Source of the DNA: Saururus chinensis | Lineage: Eukaryota > Streptophyta > Magnoliopsida > Piperales > Saururaceae | Length of the DNA stretch: 64,000 nucleotides | NCBI GenBank assembly: GCA_035235625.1 | Contig: CP141143.1 | Location: 40,037,178-40,101,177 of the forward strand | Direction: 5' to 3' | Part shown: piece after piece, positions 24,509-37,358 of the stretch | How positions within the stretch are numbered: position 1 is the stretch's first letter | Layout of the letters: each line of letters opens with the position of its first letter | The notes under the pieces: generated by a model | The model's database searches: none | What the model was told of the DNA's origin: nothing | What the model saw: the letters and a program-made list of their open reading frames with translations, nothing else | Program-made: the position numbers and the translations under genes

Positions 24509-24608
24509 GCCATTCAAACGCCCTTCAGGTTGTTCGATTGGCTAAACGAGAAAAAATTAAATTCATAGTTTTGCCATTCGAATGCCCAGTAGGCCGTTCG
24601 ATCGGCTG
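24509..24608 (-). repeat. Paired palindrome module, family B copy 1
   Basis: Two about 38-bp motifs (24509-24547 and 24573-24608) made of a TTCGATCG-like half, a CC..CAGG-type centre and a second TTCGATTGGC-like half. The same pair occurs in other LTR families in this window. Confidence 0.65.
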
Positions 24609-25984
24609 AACTAGAAATATGTCGGTCTGACAGTGTTGCCGTTTGAATGCCAACAAGGCAGAACTAACCATCTTCTTCCTTTCGCAATTTCAAACCGAAA
24701 CTCCATTGACAACACTTCAAAACCACATCTAACAACCTAAATACCATCAAAAGTCCTCCATGACTTCTAGAATGCTAAACCACATCATAACAAGATAATA
24801 CCCTATGAAATCGGGATTAAAGATTACCATTTTCTAATCATGCCATTAACACACCAAATCAAGTAACTCCATTCAAAATAAGCCACAAAATCAAGTGTTT
24901 TACCATAGACAAACTGAAATTTCGAAGGTCCAGTACCTTATCCCTTGATTAGACTTCGATTTGATGGTTACCCTTCTTGAAAACCTTACAAAGACATAGA
25001 GTTTAAATTAAACTTTATTAAAATCGATTTACCAAAGAAATCCCTAATTAAAAACTTAGATTTAGGGCTTGTTGAACATAAAAATCGAATTTTGAAAGCT
25101 AGAGTTTGTAGTAAAGATGCAAATCAGTAGTTTTGGTATTTAAAAATGAATTAAAACAAAGGGGAAATGATAGATTTTGAAGAGATTAAGAAGAAAGCTA
25201 GGGTTTAGTGCTTAATTAGAGTAGGCTTACCTTAAACACCTTCTAATCCGGGCCTAATTAGGGATTAGGCCTGACCTCTCCTCCTCAGCCTATTCCCAAA
25301 AATAGAAATGGCTCAGGTTTGGCCTTTTATAGTAAGGGTTGGGGTATGTATGGGTAAGTTATGGGGTGTAAATAGAAAAAATAGGCTAAAAGTGGGTATT
25401 TTATAAATTTGAGCACTAATTAAGTCTAAGAAAATTCTTAAAATTTTTGTATGACCTTAAATAGATATCTGGGTTCATTTGACCTAAAAACCAAAATTTT
25501 GACGGTGGGGCCCACAGGGTCCCGCCAAAACCCTAATTTTTTGAAAAAATAGTAAAAATTCAAAAAAATCCCAAAAATTCACATTTGATTTAAAATCACT
25601 TAAAACCACTAATCTTAAAGTTAATTTTGGTTAAAACCATCATAAACACTATTTATTTATAAAATCACCGAATAAATCAGAAAACGTGTTAATCTCACGA
25701 TAACCGATGATTAAAGAAAACTAAAAACCAGTTTAGAGATGAGGGTCCTTACAAATTTGGTATAGATTTATTCTCTATATTTATGTATAATTTTGTACCT
25801 TTTTTAGTTGTCAAAAGATTGTGTTTAGGGGTTATATATATTTGATATATCTTTGGTTACATTGATTAGGGTTTGTTTCAATATGGTATAGTGGATGTTG
25901 ATTACTTCATAAATCACCTTTCCACTATTTATGTCATTCAATTCTTTGATGCTAGCTGGTTAATTAAGATAGTGAGGGTTTAGT

Positions 25985-26195
25985 ATCCGTCTAAACCTAG
26001 CAGATCACTAAATTTTTTTAAAATAGTAATTTTAACGAGTAAGAATGAAGAGTTCTAGCCTATTTACACAAATTTTTTTATTAAGCGGAAACGATTAAAA
26101 CCTAATTATTCACTCATCTCACTCTTGAATTATTAATTAATCAACCATCAATCAATCTACACATATACACAATAATTTATTTAAACTCAAGAGAG
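25985..26195. repeat. Dispersed repeat copy 2
   Basis: Matches 8765-8945 (see there) and runs directly into the GA-rich tract. Confidence 0.5.
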
Positions 26196-26431
26196 AAACA
26201 AAATAGAGAGATAAAGAGAAGAGAGGGAGAGAGAGAATAGATAGATTGAAAGAGAAATTGGAGAGAGGGAGAGAAGAGAGAGAAGAAGGAGAGAGAGAAG
26301 TGAAAGGAAAGAGAGTGGAGAGAGAAGTGTATGAGAGAGAGAAGAAAGAGAAAAAGAGAAGTGTGAGAGAGAAGAGAGAGAGGGAGAGAGAGAGAAGTGA
26401 GACAGAGAAGAGAGAGAAAGAGTGAGGAGAG
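26195..26431. repeat. GA-rich low-complexity tract (left segment)
   Basis: Almost pure purine on the plus strand. It continues at 41536-41936 and 45286-45550 if the insertions between are removed. Long open frames across it are artefacts of composition. Confidence 0.9.
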
Positions 26432-26808
26432 TGTTGTGTACACCAGATCAGGGGGCCTATCCCACCTTGCATTACTTTCCATTCCTAGGTTTTACTATGT
26501 TGGGGTTATTTTACTTTTCAGTATTTTCGTTTTATGATTCATTAAGCTGTAATTTGGAGGGATTGGATTCAAATGTAATGGACCAGCTGCTGGCCTGCTA
26601 GTTGGCACATGGCCCACCAGCTGACATGACTTCCTAGGGAATCGTGCCCTCTATTATAACGGAGTCGTGCCCTCCATTATAAGGGAGTCTCCTTCCTCCA
26701 TTTTTTCTTATGCAAAAGAGATTATCTTCTTCTTCTTCCCTCGTCAGTTTTTTTCCCCTTTCCCTTATTGAAGCTAGGTACCATTTGTGTTCTAATCAGA
26801 ACACAACA
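26432..26808 (+). repeat. 5' LTR of second Reina-like element
   Basis: 377 bp, TGTTGTGTAC...ACACAACA; paired with 41204-41535. Confidence 0.82.
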
Positions 26809-26910
26809 CTAGTAACAAAGCCTCAACGATCAGCCATGGCACGTGGCAATTAGCTAGTTTAAGCATTGGTGGTGCAGCTTGAGAAAGAGAAGGAGAACGT
26901 GGAGGAAAGT

Positions 26911-28052
26911 TGATCATTTATAATTAAACCCTTTGCAAGTATATAAGGTAATTGTACTAGGATAAATTTTTAAATTTAAGAGAGAAATTTGTTTATTGAA
27001 AACTAAAAGAACTTAACATTTAATTAAACAAAGGAAAAAATTAACTAAATTAAAAGGAAGAGATCAATATGATGAAAATTACATAGGGAATCAAATCCAC
27101 TATAGAACCATAACAATTTCTTAACCTTTAATCTGAATCTAGTGTGAATGTGAATAAGTATTCTTAGATATAAGCTAGAATTACTTAAGAAAGAATCATT
27201 AATTAAATCTATGGCATGAACTATTTTCAACAATAGCACGAATCATCTACACTAAACGAAACTATAAGCATGACTCGTCTAATCTTAGTACAACTCATCC
27301 AATTTATTACTTATATGAATATTAAAACTATTGCATGACCATCTTATCTAAATCACAGAAATTTGAATCGATGTAAACATAAAAACCTTATTAATCTATC
27401 AACTACAAGACAATAAATCAACATAGAATTGAATTAACATGAAATGCTCTTCAATGAAAAAGAAAATCTTTGTCATATAATTGTTATTATTCACAGCTAA
27501 GATCTAAATTAAAAAGAAAAAGAAACTGAAACTTATCTATAACTTCATCAACTATTAAGTAAAAGAAAATTGAAGCCTTGCATGGTAGAAGAAAGCTCTT
27601 CAATCTCCATTGAAAGCCTTGAATGCTCCTCCATCCTTTTCTCCCCTTTTCTCTTCAGAAACTTTATTGTAATTCCTCAATTTCGAGCCAAATATGGCTT
27701 TATAAAGGCATAAGAATCGTAGAAGGAAGTCTAATGTGAAAAAAAATCAAAATTGGCTAAAAATAGGAAACTATGTATTGTCCCGTTCGAATGCCCTATA
27801 TGCCCGTTTGAACGACTGCACTGTTTCTATTTTTTTCAAAATCACGTTTGAACGCCCTTGTACCCTATTTGAACGGCAATGAAGAAATTGCACAAAAATA
27901 ATACAAGTTAGCCAATTTACTTTAAAACACCATACAAGTTTTTCTTAACCTAATTAACCTTAATTCCTAATTATTTAAGCTATACTAATTCTCAAATAAG
28001 ACTAAAAAATAGAATAATTAATAGTAAAATAATGTACAAATTAGACTTATCA
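26911..28052 (-). mobile_element. Solo LTR, family C copy 1 (1142 bp)
   Basis: TGATCATTTATAATTAAACC...GACTTATCA, homologous along its length to 53629-55064. The flanks AAAGT/AAAGC are a near-matching 5-bp duplication. A minus-strand TATA (CCTTTATAAAG, about 27700) sets the sense. It lies between the 5' LTR and gag of the host element and carries a pair of palindrome modules at 27783-27876. Confidence 0.8.
27783..27876 (-). repeat. Paired palindrome module, family C copy 1
   Basis: Two motifs: GTTCGAATGCCC..GCCCGTTTGAACG (27783-27820) and GTTTGAACGCCC...TTTGAACGGC (27843-27876). Same layout as in family B, with TTCGAA-type halves in place of TTCGATCG. Confidence 0.6.
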
Positions 28053-28059
28053 AAAGCCC

Positions 28060-30359
28060 CAATCCAGCAGCGAACTTGAATAACGCAGTTGTATTCTCCA
28101 TGATTGAAACCATGTATGCCCAAATTTAGCAACTAACCAAGGTGGTTGCTGAGCTTCAAGTAGTCCCTGTAGTGTCCCTCTTTCCCAACCCACAGTTGTC
28201 CACGCTAAGATGGGGTAACCCTCCCAACCCCTTGGGTCTCGTGCTCTTGGCCTTCAAGTGTTGTTCGAGAAAGAGGTGCACCCTCCTTCACATTTTGTCC
28301 GCTTTGGCACCTTCGATCATACCAAAGAAGAGTGACGTGCATTCCTAGATGCAGGAGGCCTCCCAAGTGTTTGGTTAAATGCATCAATGACGCCGAACCA
28401 TCGAAACTTGTCCCATGTGTTTGAGGAAGACTGGGAGGAGTACTCTTCGTCTTGTGGAGGACCTCGAGGTGGCGTTGAATTGCATTTGGCTCGACTTTAG
28501 TTTCCTCTCTATAATGGGAATGAAGATATGGTGGAAGAACTTTATAAGGCAGAGAAGTTCTTGGCCTACTAGGGAACACACTCCAAGACTGAACAATTGC
28601 ACATAGCCGCCTTTCACCTAGATGGCGATGCCTCCATATGGTTCTAGAGCTTTGAGATGGAGGTCTACTTTTTGACTTGGCCATCTTTTGCTAACGAACT
28701 TTGCATCCAGTTTGGTCCCAACGAGTTCTAGAACTTTAATGAGGACTACCACAGTGCGAGCCTACTATTCCAAATTCATGAAGATTGCCAACCATCTTCC
28801 TAATTGACCGATGGAGGCCATAGTGGGGACCTTCAAGAGGGGGCTCAAACCTGAAATTTTAGATGAGATGTGTCACTTCCATTGCACTTTGATGCAAGAA
28901 GTAGTGTGTCATGAATGTATTGAAGAGGAGAAGCATGCTTGGCAACGATGAGGAGGCTGATTTGGCCCTTCTCCACAGCCTACATCTAGCCCAATGCCAT
29001 CCTCTCACTCAGCGCCAAGCATTTCCACCAGCCGATCCAGCCAGCCCTCCGCCCTTGTTGTCCCTCCAGTTCATCATCTCACTCTTGCCCTAATGGATGA
29101 GAGGCACACTAAGGCCTTGTGCTTTAAATGTGATGAGAAGTTTGAGCCCGGATACCATTGCTCCATCTAAGGCAGCTTGCTCATTGAGGACACCAACGAA
29201 GAGCATCCTTTCCCTTCCTTGGATGCGCCACCTCCTTATGACAACATGTTGTCGGAGATCTCTATGAATGACTTCTTTGGAGCCATTACTCCTTTTACCA
29301 TGCGAGTCCAAAGTTACCTCAAGCGGCAACAGGTGGCCATCCTAATCGATAGTGGATCCACCCACAATTTCATCAATGATAAGGTAGCACAATGATTGGG
29401 ATGTTATGTGTTGGACTCCAAGCCATTCAATGTCTGGATTAGTGGTGGTAAGTACCTTCGGAGAGCTGGGGTATGCACATAGGCTTCCTTGTCTATTCAG
29501 GGTTATACCTTCAGCATTGGCCTATTCTTGCTTCCCATGAAGGGGGTGGATGTGGTGTTGGGATTTCAGTGGCTATAGAAACTTGTGACGTAGTGTGGAA
29601 CTTTTGCGACATGATCATGGGCAGCAGGTGCACATCCAAGGCTCTCAGCCGGATTCCTTGTAGTTTGCTTAGTTGGTGAGGTCACTCTTTTGATTTGCAC
29701 CTCAAGGATTTTTCCTCTAGCAGCGTGCAACAATGGATGTGTGCCAGGATAGGCTTCCGGAGGACTTCCTTACTCTCTTGGTGGAGCATGAGGACATATC
29801 TTCTGAGCCTAAGGGGTTACCATCGGTGCGACACCATGATCATTAAATTCCTATCATTCCAAGTGCTTCACCTGCAAATGTCCACCCTTGCTGATATCCT
29901 CACATATAGAAGGTTGAGATTGAGCACTTGGTGTCAGACATGCTTCAGATAGGTATTATTTAGCTGAGCACAAGCTCTTTCTCTTCTCTAGTATTACTTG
30001 TTTAAAAGAAATACTATACTTGGTGATTCTATGTGAACTACAGCGCACGTAATGCCACCATCGTCAAGGATAAGTATCTCATTCCAGTGATTGAGGAGTT
30101 ACTTGATGAGTTGGCCGGTGCTACTGTCTTAAGCAAACTTGATCTTCGTTCAGGTTATCATAAAATCCGAACGCAGCCCACCGACATTCATAAGACTGCC
30201 TTTCACACTCATGATGGACATTTTGAGTTCTTGGTCATGCCATTTGGGTTGTTCTATGGTTCAATTACTAGTCCCCTCACTGTACTTCTCAAGAAGGGGG
30301 CATTTACATGGAAGGAGGCAGCCCAAAGAAGCATTCAAGAGGCACGGGCCATGGCTACC
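28060..30359 (+). pseudogene. Gag, protease and reverse transcriptase of second Reina-like element (fossil)
   Basis: Gag-like segments at about 28480-28900 parallel those of the 9-15 kb element. Protease-like VAILIDSGSTHNFINDKVAQ lies near 29335-29395. Reverse transcriptase motifs include [31 protein letters not shown] and FLVMPFGL. Broken throughout. Confidence 0.8.
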
Positions 30360-31724
30360 TGTGAGACCCTGTTTTTCAATTATGCTTAACCTAAAAGGTT
30401 GGGGGTAATTATATAATTTTTGGTTTAATTTTAGGGGGTTTCAAGGGATGAAATTCCTGTATTTGGTTAGAGCTTGAAGTAACGAGCATAACAAACTAAA
30501 AAACGAGCGAAATAGAGGCGAGCAATGGAAGTTTTAGCCTCGGGAAATGTGCCACATGGGCTGGACCCACTTAAAAAGTATGAGATAAGCTACCCATTCA
30601 CGGTGTAGTTTTGAAGGTCTTGTCGATATAAGTCCATCGGTATTAAGAATATGCAATTCCGACTTCAGAATAAGAAGATATAGTATTTTAAAGTTTAAAA
30701 AATAAAAGAATAAAAAATATTATTTATTGCCATGTGGCAGCGCATGGACACATCAAATGCGCACATTAGAAAGCTGATGTGCGTATGACATACACATCAA
30801 ATGCCTAACTCACGTCGTCATGCGTCAGATGTGTGATAGACATGATTCAGCGTAGATTTTCGTTTTCTTTATAAACTACCGTTCTTCATTTTAGAAACAT
30901 TTTGAAACTGATTTCCTTTGTTTCTCACCATTTTAAGTTTGATTCGAGTCGATCAAAAGGCGTTCTTAGCTAATTCGATGGTGTTCTATGCAATCGAAGT
31001 GTCCATTCTTTGAATTGGAAACTTTATAAAGGGGAAACGCCCAGGAGTAAGAGGAGCCTCTACCCGTCACCCTCAAATACCAAAGGAGGAGTTTCTAGAG
31101 TTATTTTGAGTCCATTTTCTACTGTTCAAAAGGTGCTCTTAGCTAATTCAAGGGTGTTCTATCCCCTTCTTGGCACTGCCTGACCCGAGACGAACCCGGT
31201 CTAGCGCACAGGGGCGACGGCTTTGAAAACGGTTAAAGAAATAGCAGAAAACTTATACCCTAACCACGAGCGTTCTAATTAACGGAATAACGCACTACTT
31301 TGAGCAAGAGTAAATAGGTAGAACAAAAAGAGTTACTTAAACTCTAAATTAAACCACAAATCTCAAACCCACATACTAATAATTTATACCCAACACACTT
31401 AGCTCAAAACAAGTCCTCAAACAACACTAAAGATATAATATATCACAAGTCTGGAATAAGAACCACTCCACAAGGTTCTAACATCAAAACAAAATAATCA
31501 TAAAAACATAGAAGGTCTAGGGGCCTCCACTTCGACTCCCAAGCTCTCCCTGACCTCTCCTCATAAAGTGGATCCTGTCCGACTACATGTCACACCATGA
31601 AGCCCCAAAATAAAACAAAGAAAGTGGGGTGAGTATAAAAACTCAATAATGGTTTGAATACAACTATAATAATCAAAAAACATGACAACATGACAATGTA
31701 GCAATTCAGGTCCAAAATTAACAT

Positions 31725-32000
31725 GCTATACCACTTTCTGATCATGCATTCATATCACATAAACCTGCATAATAGTGTCTCAATCACACACTTTCTGATC
31801 ATGCATTCATATCACATAAACCTTCATAATAGTGTCTCAATCACACCATTTCTGATCATGCATTCATATCACATAAACCTGCATAATAGTGTCACATTCA
31901 CACACTTTATGATCATGCATTCATATCACACAAACCTGCATAATAGTGTCTCAATTACACCATTTCTGATTATGCATTCATATCACATCAACCTCATTCA
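31725..32000 (-). repeat. 60-bp minisatellite, family B copy 2
   Basis: Five near-identical 60-bp units ('tgatcatgcattcatatcac', 'ataaacctgcataatagtg'). The same unit occurs in family B copy 3 (38690-39000). Confidence 0.88.
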
Positions 32001-32089
32001 CCTTGCATGACAAACGTATCAAACACATGATACACAATCATGCATAACATTCATCATAAACATGCATCAATACAAATGGTGAATGCCTC

Positions 32090-32345
32090 AATCAAGGAGT
32101 AAACATAAGTATTGCCACACAGGCAGGACACTGTCAAGGCCATAAAGGCGAGACACGGTCAAATTCCCACACTGGAAATGTAAGAGGGCTGGGTTTGTCA
32201 GCCCCCAATGCTGCTTCCCTTGAACGATCTTGGCTAAGGATGTCCCATTCTCACACAGAGAATCTAGAGTAGGGGTGTTCGCCCAGGGACATCTCTTATG
32301 GAGGGGAGAGCCCGAATTCCCACACAAGGAACCCTAGAACACGTG
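32090..32345 (-). repeat. Minisatellite 2, family B copy 2
   Basis: Degenerate units around 'gaattcccacac..ggaa' and 'ctagagtaggggtgttcgc', equivalent to 23290-23560. Confidence 0.6.
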
Positions 32346-33309
32346 GTAGCCGGTGTACAAAGTGTACCACTATGGATTCTCAGGGTCTAGATGACAATCA
32401 TAATAATCTCAATTCATAAGACAAGTACACAACTCGTCCCCACATAATTCCATTTAACTAGACTTAACCCGGGGAATATACATATTCCACACAGGAACTT
32501 AAATCGAAAACATGTCCTTTCGGACCAACCAAGTTCCAATTAATTCACTGAGCGATTAATCCGGCACTCAATCTCAACCATTGCATATAATTGATTAATT
32601 CCGGTTAAACATCGATAAAACTTCATCCATGAATACCGATCCATGATGCATGATGACATGATACATCAGTGAGCAAGACCTATGTGGGTTCCAACACATG
32701 GAACGTGCTCCCAATCAGTCCCCTCATGCATCATAATCAAGGCACAATTAACTACAATTTAATAGTAAATTCCCCATATGGTGTGTAATCATGCATATCT
32801 AAGCACATGACCAATGCTTGACATAAACACATAAGACAATTTACACATGCTTGAACACATTCAAAACAATGATTCCCAACTGGAATCAAAACAAAATCCA
32901 TCATAAAACTTAAATCCTCCATGTGAAATCGAACATTCATTCCCACAAACATGGTTTTTCCACACATTAAGCCACAACATGATCACATCTATTACCCATA
33001 AACATCTTCATTATAAGAGAACACATCTCACTATTTTTTATATAATATCCCTGCTAGGGTACATATTCTAATTATAAGAATTCTAACATCTACAAATTCA
33101 AGTTACTTCAATATCAACATGCATAATTATCAACATAACATGATGCCACATGACCACACTTAAACAAATTTCATAAACTTCTATCATCAATTTTACACCT
33201 CCAGTAGCCTAATTTCATCATAACACATCTCTCATAACCATTAGAATCACCAAATAGAGTAAAACATTGAAATGAACATAAATTTCAAAAATAGCAAAAC
33301 TGCTATGTA

Positions 33310-33413
33310 GCCGTTCGATCGCCTTGCAAGGCCATTTGATTGGCTAAACTGAAAATGTGTAAAAAATATAGTGTTGTCGATTGATTGGCCTTGCAGGCCG
33401 TTCTATCGCCAGC
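33310..33413 (-). repeat. Paired palindrome module, family B copy 2
   Basis: CCGTTCGATCGCC-TTGCAA-GGCCATTTGATTGGC (33310-33348) and a second motif with TTGCAGGCC centre (33374-33413). Confidence 0.65.
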
Positions 33414-34544
33414 AAAGTAGTTTTGACCTTCTACATTTCGAAAATCAAAACCAAGACACCATGAAGACACCTTCAAATCTTCATCCACGGTATCAAACAT
33501 TATAAAAAACTCATCAAACCTTCCAGAACACTAATTTAAACCATTCTAATACAAAACCATAAGAAAATGAAGTGAAAGATTAGCATTTACTAAACCCACC
33601 ATTAGAGACTAAATCAAGCAAATCCACTTCAAGTAACATCATAAAAACCGAGATTTTTACTACCCAAAGTTGAGATTAAAGAACCCATTACTTTTCTTGT
33701 TATTTTGGGCCGGAATGAACCTTCAATCTCCTCCAACACCTTCCAAAATAACGATTTTAAGTTAACATATAACTAATCTCGATTTAGCTTTGAAAAAACA
33801 AAAGTAAACGTTAGATCTAAGGTTTTCTAGCCTAAAAATAAGATTTTGAAGAATAAGGCTTAGAGAAGAGAGGTAAATCAATAGTTTTATGCTTTTAAAA
33901 TGGATTAAAACCATGATTGAAGTCAAGATTAAGAATGGATTAAGAGAAAACCTAGGGTTTAGGCTTGATTAAAAGAGAACATACTTTAATCCTTTTCTAA
34001 TTCGGGCCTAATTAGGGAACTAGGCCTTAATTGCCCTCTCCCAGCCTATTCCCAAATGAGAAATGACTCAACCCTTTTTATTTATAATAAGGCTTGGGGT
34101 ATACCTAATGAACTAGTGGGGTATAATTAAAAATTCTAGCTAAAAATGGATATTTTGATAATTTGAGCACTAATTAAATCTAGAAAAATTTTGAAAATTT
34201 TTGTATAAGCTTGTGTTGATGCCCGAGTTATTTTGGTCTAAAAACCTCAATTTCATTGGTGGGGCCCACAGCGGGTCCTGCCAAACCCTAATTTTTAGAA
34301 AAATTAGTGAAAATAAAAAAAATTCTAAAAATTTAGAATTGACAAAAAACTACTTAAAACTCATAAATGTAGAGTTAGTTTTGCTTAAAACTTTTAGAAA
34401 ACTACTGAATTAAATCAGAAAATACTTAAACCACACGATAATCGATAAATAATATTAAAATAAATCAGTTAAAAAATGAGAGTCCTTACATGTTCTATGA
34501 AATGGAAGCATTCATTCCTTGAGTTAGAGTCTCCATAAGGGGGA

Positions 34545-35105
34545 AATGCCTCAAGGCAAGAGGAGACTCTGCCCGTCACACTCTAGCACCAAGGAAAGAG
34601 AAGTGGCTCGGAATAAGGTGAGGTTACATCTTCCATCATCAGGCCACCACGAGGGAAGTGGCCCCAAGTAGGGGATCTCTATCCTCCACCGTAGGGCCAT
34701 GTAATGAGAGAAACATCCCTGGGTCTAGGGGAGGTTCCGTCTGCAGCCTACGAGCACGGAAAGAGAAAAGTGCCCTGATCTAGGGAAGGTTCTATCCGCA
34801 GCCTATAGGCACGGAAAGAGAAAAGTGACTCCGGGTAGGAGAGGTTTTGTTTGCCACCTATGGACACGGGAAGTGTGAAGTGTCCTGGGTTAAGGGGAAA
34901 TTCTATCTGTAGCCTATGGGCTCGGAAAGAGAAAAGTGCCCTGGGTCTAGGGGAGGTTTTGTTCATTGCCATAGGCACAGAAAGTGAAAAGTGTCTCTAG
35001 GTAGGGGAGGTTTTGTCTGCTGCCTTTAGACGTAATGAGAAAGATGTTCCGGAGTTAGAAGAGGTTTTACCCACCATCTTTGAACCTAAAAGAAAGTACG
35101 CTCTG
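34545..35105 (+). repeat. Minisatellite of family F copy 1
   Basis: About nine degenerate units of roughly 55-65 bp: 'ggggaggtt.tgtctgc', 'ctatgggcacgg', 'aaagagaaaagtg'. The reverse complement of the same units is found at 60018-60490. Confidence 0.85.
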
Positions 35106-35923
35106 AGGAAATGAGCAACTCCGAATGTCGCTACTTTTGAAACTACAGGGGAGTGAGCTTTTCTAACCATCTAATTTAATATGATTTATATGCATGCACA
35201 TCTTAATTAGTAATATTAATATACTAATTAAGATATATGATTTACTACGATCTGGTAGATTCGGATACATTCTTATCCAATTTTCTATTATATGCTCTAA
35301 TCTGATTTGCTATGGAATACTCTGTTTAATCTAATATACTCTGATCTGGTCTGATATGATTTGTTATGGTCAGATGAAATATGTTATTGTCTGATGTGAT
35401 CTAATATGATCTGATCTACCCTATTTTGTGTTTTGCTACCACTCTGTGATCAAGAGACACATGCGATTTTAATAATATTTTGCTCACTTCTACTATAGAG
35501 TGAGATATGTATTTCCATTGATTATGAGCTTCTATTTGACTCCGATATTTAATGAGATCTTTGTCTGATTCCAAATGAGTTATTTGGATATAAGAATATA
35601 CATATTTTAACGTATATGATTTTCTGATGTGTGATGCATGTAATAGCCAATAGGGAGAGATGGTATCCAATACATACATAGCAACAAACAGTACAACAAC
35701 GTTGGCCCGATCCAAATTTGTTATAAAATTAAGTTTGTTCTAATCTACGCATAACAGAACATTACAGCTCCCTAGTGCGTGGACGAAAGTTATGACTCTT
35801 GCACTCAGAGTCTACAACTCCTAGTCGGTCTCGGTTTTAATTTTCTGTTTATTTAATACACTCCAATTTTTGCCTTCTGAATAACCCTTGGTCTAGGTCA
35901 GTTTTTCGGGTTGGGGTGTTACA

Positions 35924-36151
35924 CTACCACACTAGTGTTGGTTCTCCCAGATTTTGGTCTTTTCTTTGTCGTCGACATGGATGCTTCAGATGTCAGTCTT
36001 GGTGCCGTCCTACTTCAAAATGAGTGACCTACTGCTCTTTTTTTGTAAGACACTTTCTGCCCACTCCTTAACTCTATCAACCTATGAGAAGGAGATGCTT
36101 GCCATAGTGCATGTCATCATTGAATGGTGTCCTTACTTGCTTGGCCTCTAC
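35924..36151 (+). pseudogene. RNase H fragment of second Reina-like element (fossil)
   Basis: Reads LVLPDFGLFFVVDMDASDVSLGAVL-like sequence and LSTYEKEMLAIVHVI.EWCPYLLG, the gypsy RNase H pattern. It resumes after the family F insertion and is cut again by family B copy 3. Confidence 0.78.
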
Positions 36152-37254
36152 TGTAAGGACTCTCATTTTTGAACCGGTTTATTCTAATATTATTTATCGG
36201 TTAATGTGTGGTTTACGAGTTTTCTAATCTAAATTCTGAGGTTTACAAAAATAAATAGGATTTTTAAATTTTTTAAGCAAAAATAATTCTACATTTATGA
36301 GTTTTAAGTGATTTTTAGTCAATTCTGAATTTTTGGGATTTTTTTGATTTTTTACTAATTTTCCAAAAATTAGGGTTTGGCGGGACCCCCCTGTGGGCCT
36401 CACCAATGAAATTAAGATTTTTGGACTAAAATGCCTCAGACATCTACATAAGCTCATACAAAAATTTTTAGAATTTCCTCAGATTTAAATAGTGCTCAAA
36501 TTTGTAAAATACCCATTTTTAGCCTAAAATTCTACTTACACCCCATTAGTTCATTAAGTGCACCCCAAACCCTACTATAAAAGGGAAAGGGCTGAGCCAT
36601 TTCCATTTTGAGAATAGGCTAAGAGGAGGTGACTAGGGCCTAGTTCCCCAATTAGGCCCGGATTAGAGGAGATTAAGGTATGTTATTCCTTAATTAAGCT
36701 TAAACCCTAGATTTTCTTCTAATTCATTCTTAATCCAATATTTCCCCTTTGATTTGATTTGATTTCAAGCATCAAAGTCACTGATTTACTCCCTTACTTC
36801 AAACCCTACTTATCAAAATTCATTTTTTATGCTTAACAAACCCTAGATCTAAGATTCTTCAAGGTTTTCAATGTTAAATCGATTTTTAATGGAGTTTAAC
36901 TTAGACACTATGCTTTTGGAAGGTTTCCAAGAAGGGTGAAGGCCAAATTCAAATCTAAACAAGTGACAAGGTAATGGGTCTTCAAATCTCAGTATTCTTA
37001 TGGTAAAATCTCAATTTTTATGGTTTATTTGGAATGGATTTGTTTCATTTAGTGCTTTAATGGTGGGATTAGTAAATGTTAATTTCTTAATCCGATTTCT
37101 TAGGGCTTTATTTTAGAATGGTATAGATTAGTGTTTTGGAAGGTTTTATGAGTTTCAGAAAATGTTTGGTACCATGGATGAAGATTTGAAGGTGTTTTCA
37201 TGGTGTTTCGGTTTTGAAATTCAAAATGAGAAGAAGGTCAAAACTGTTGTGTTG

Positions 37255-37358
37255 GCGTTAGAACGGCCTGCCAGGGCGTTATAATGGCAACACTACATTT
37301 TTGACTGATTTGCTGCATAGCAGATCGAAAGGCCTTGCAGGGCGTTCAAATGGCTACA
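37255..37358 (+). repeat. Paired palindrome module, family B copy 3
   Basis: Motifs at 37255-37293 (centre CCTGCCAGGG) and 37321-37358 (centre CCTTGCAGGG), each between GATCG/TTCAAATGG-type halves. Confidence 0.6.

Larger units (their letters stand above)
22216..25753 (-). mobile_element. Solo LTR, family B copy 1 (3538 bp)
   Basis: TGTCACGCCCC...GGTCCTTACA with an exact 5-bp target duplication AATTT (22211-22215 and 25754-25758). Long LTRs with a TGTCACGCCCCG terminus are typical of plant Tekay/Del chromoviruses, but no coding sequence is attached, so that is inference. Minus-strand TATA (CTATAAAAGG, about 25324-25335) lies 423 bp from the terminus, and GTAAGC donor-like sequence follows. 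The LTR contains paired palindromes (24509-24608) and two minisatellites. Confidence 0.88.
31160..34490 (-). mobile_element. Solo LTR, family B copy 2 (about 3.33 kb), inside family F copy 1
   Basis: Flanked by TGTTC on both sides (31155-31159 and 34491-34495). Homologous to 22216-25753 and, in reverse, to 36152-39570. Minus-strand TATA (about 34070-34092) is 410 bp from the terminus. Paired palindromes are at 33310-33413 and minisatellites at 31725-32000 and 32090-32345. No coding region. Confidence 0.85.
30360..35923 (+). mobile_element. Solo LTR-like element, family F copy 1, split by a family B LTR
   Basis: TGTGAGACCC...GGTGTTACA with an exact 5-bp duplication CTACC (30355-30359 and 35924-35928), inserted in the pol region of the Reina-like element. 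Without the nested 31160-34490 LTR it is about 2.2 kb. TATA-like TTTATAAAC occurs at about 30869. The right half has a minisatellite (34545-35105) and GATCTGAT-rich sequence (35255-35420). A second copy lies at 59250-60490 in reverse. Confidence 0.82.

Noticed and set aside
22216-25753. Idea that the 3.5 kb family B unit is a Helitron or a gene with introns
   Set aside because: TG..CA ends with an exact 5-bp duplication fit an LTR; there is no TC..CTRR end and no coding exons.
31725-32000. Regular direct repeats that look a little like a CRISPR array
   Set aside because: Units are contiguous without unique spacers, and the sequence is a plant LTR.
31723-32010. Open frame of 95 codons with a 20-residue repeated peptide; also 38730-39146
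   Set aside because: These are translations of a 60-bp minisatellite. A unit divisible by three keeps frames open, and there is no gene context.
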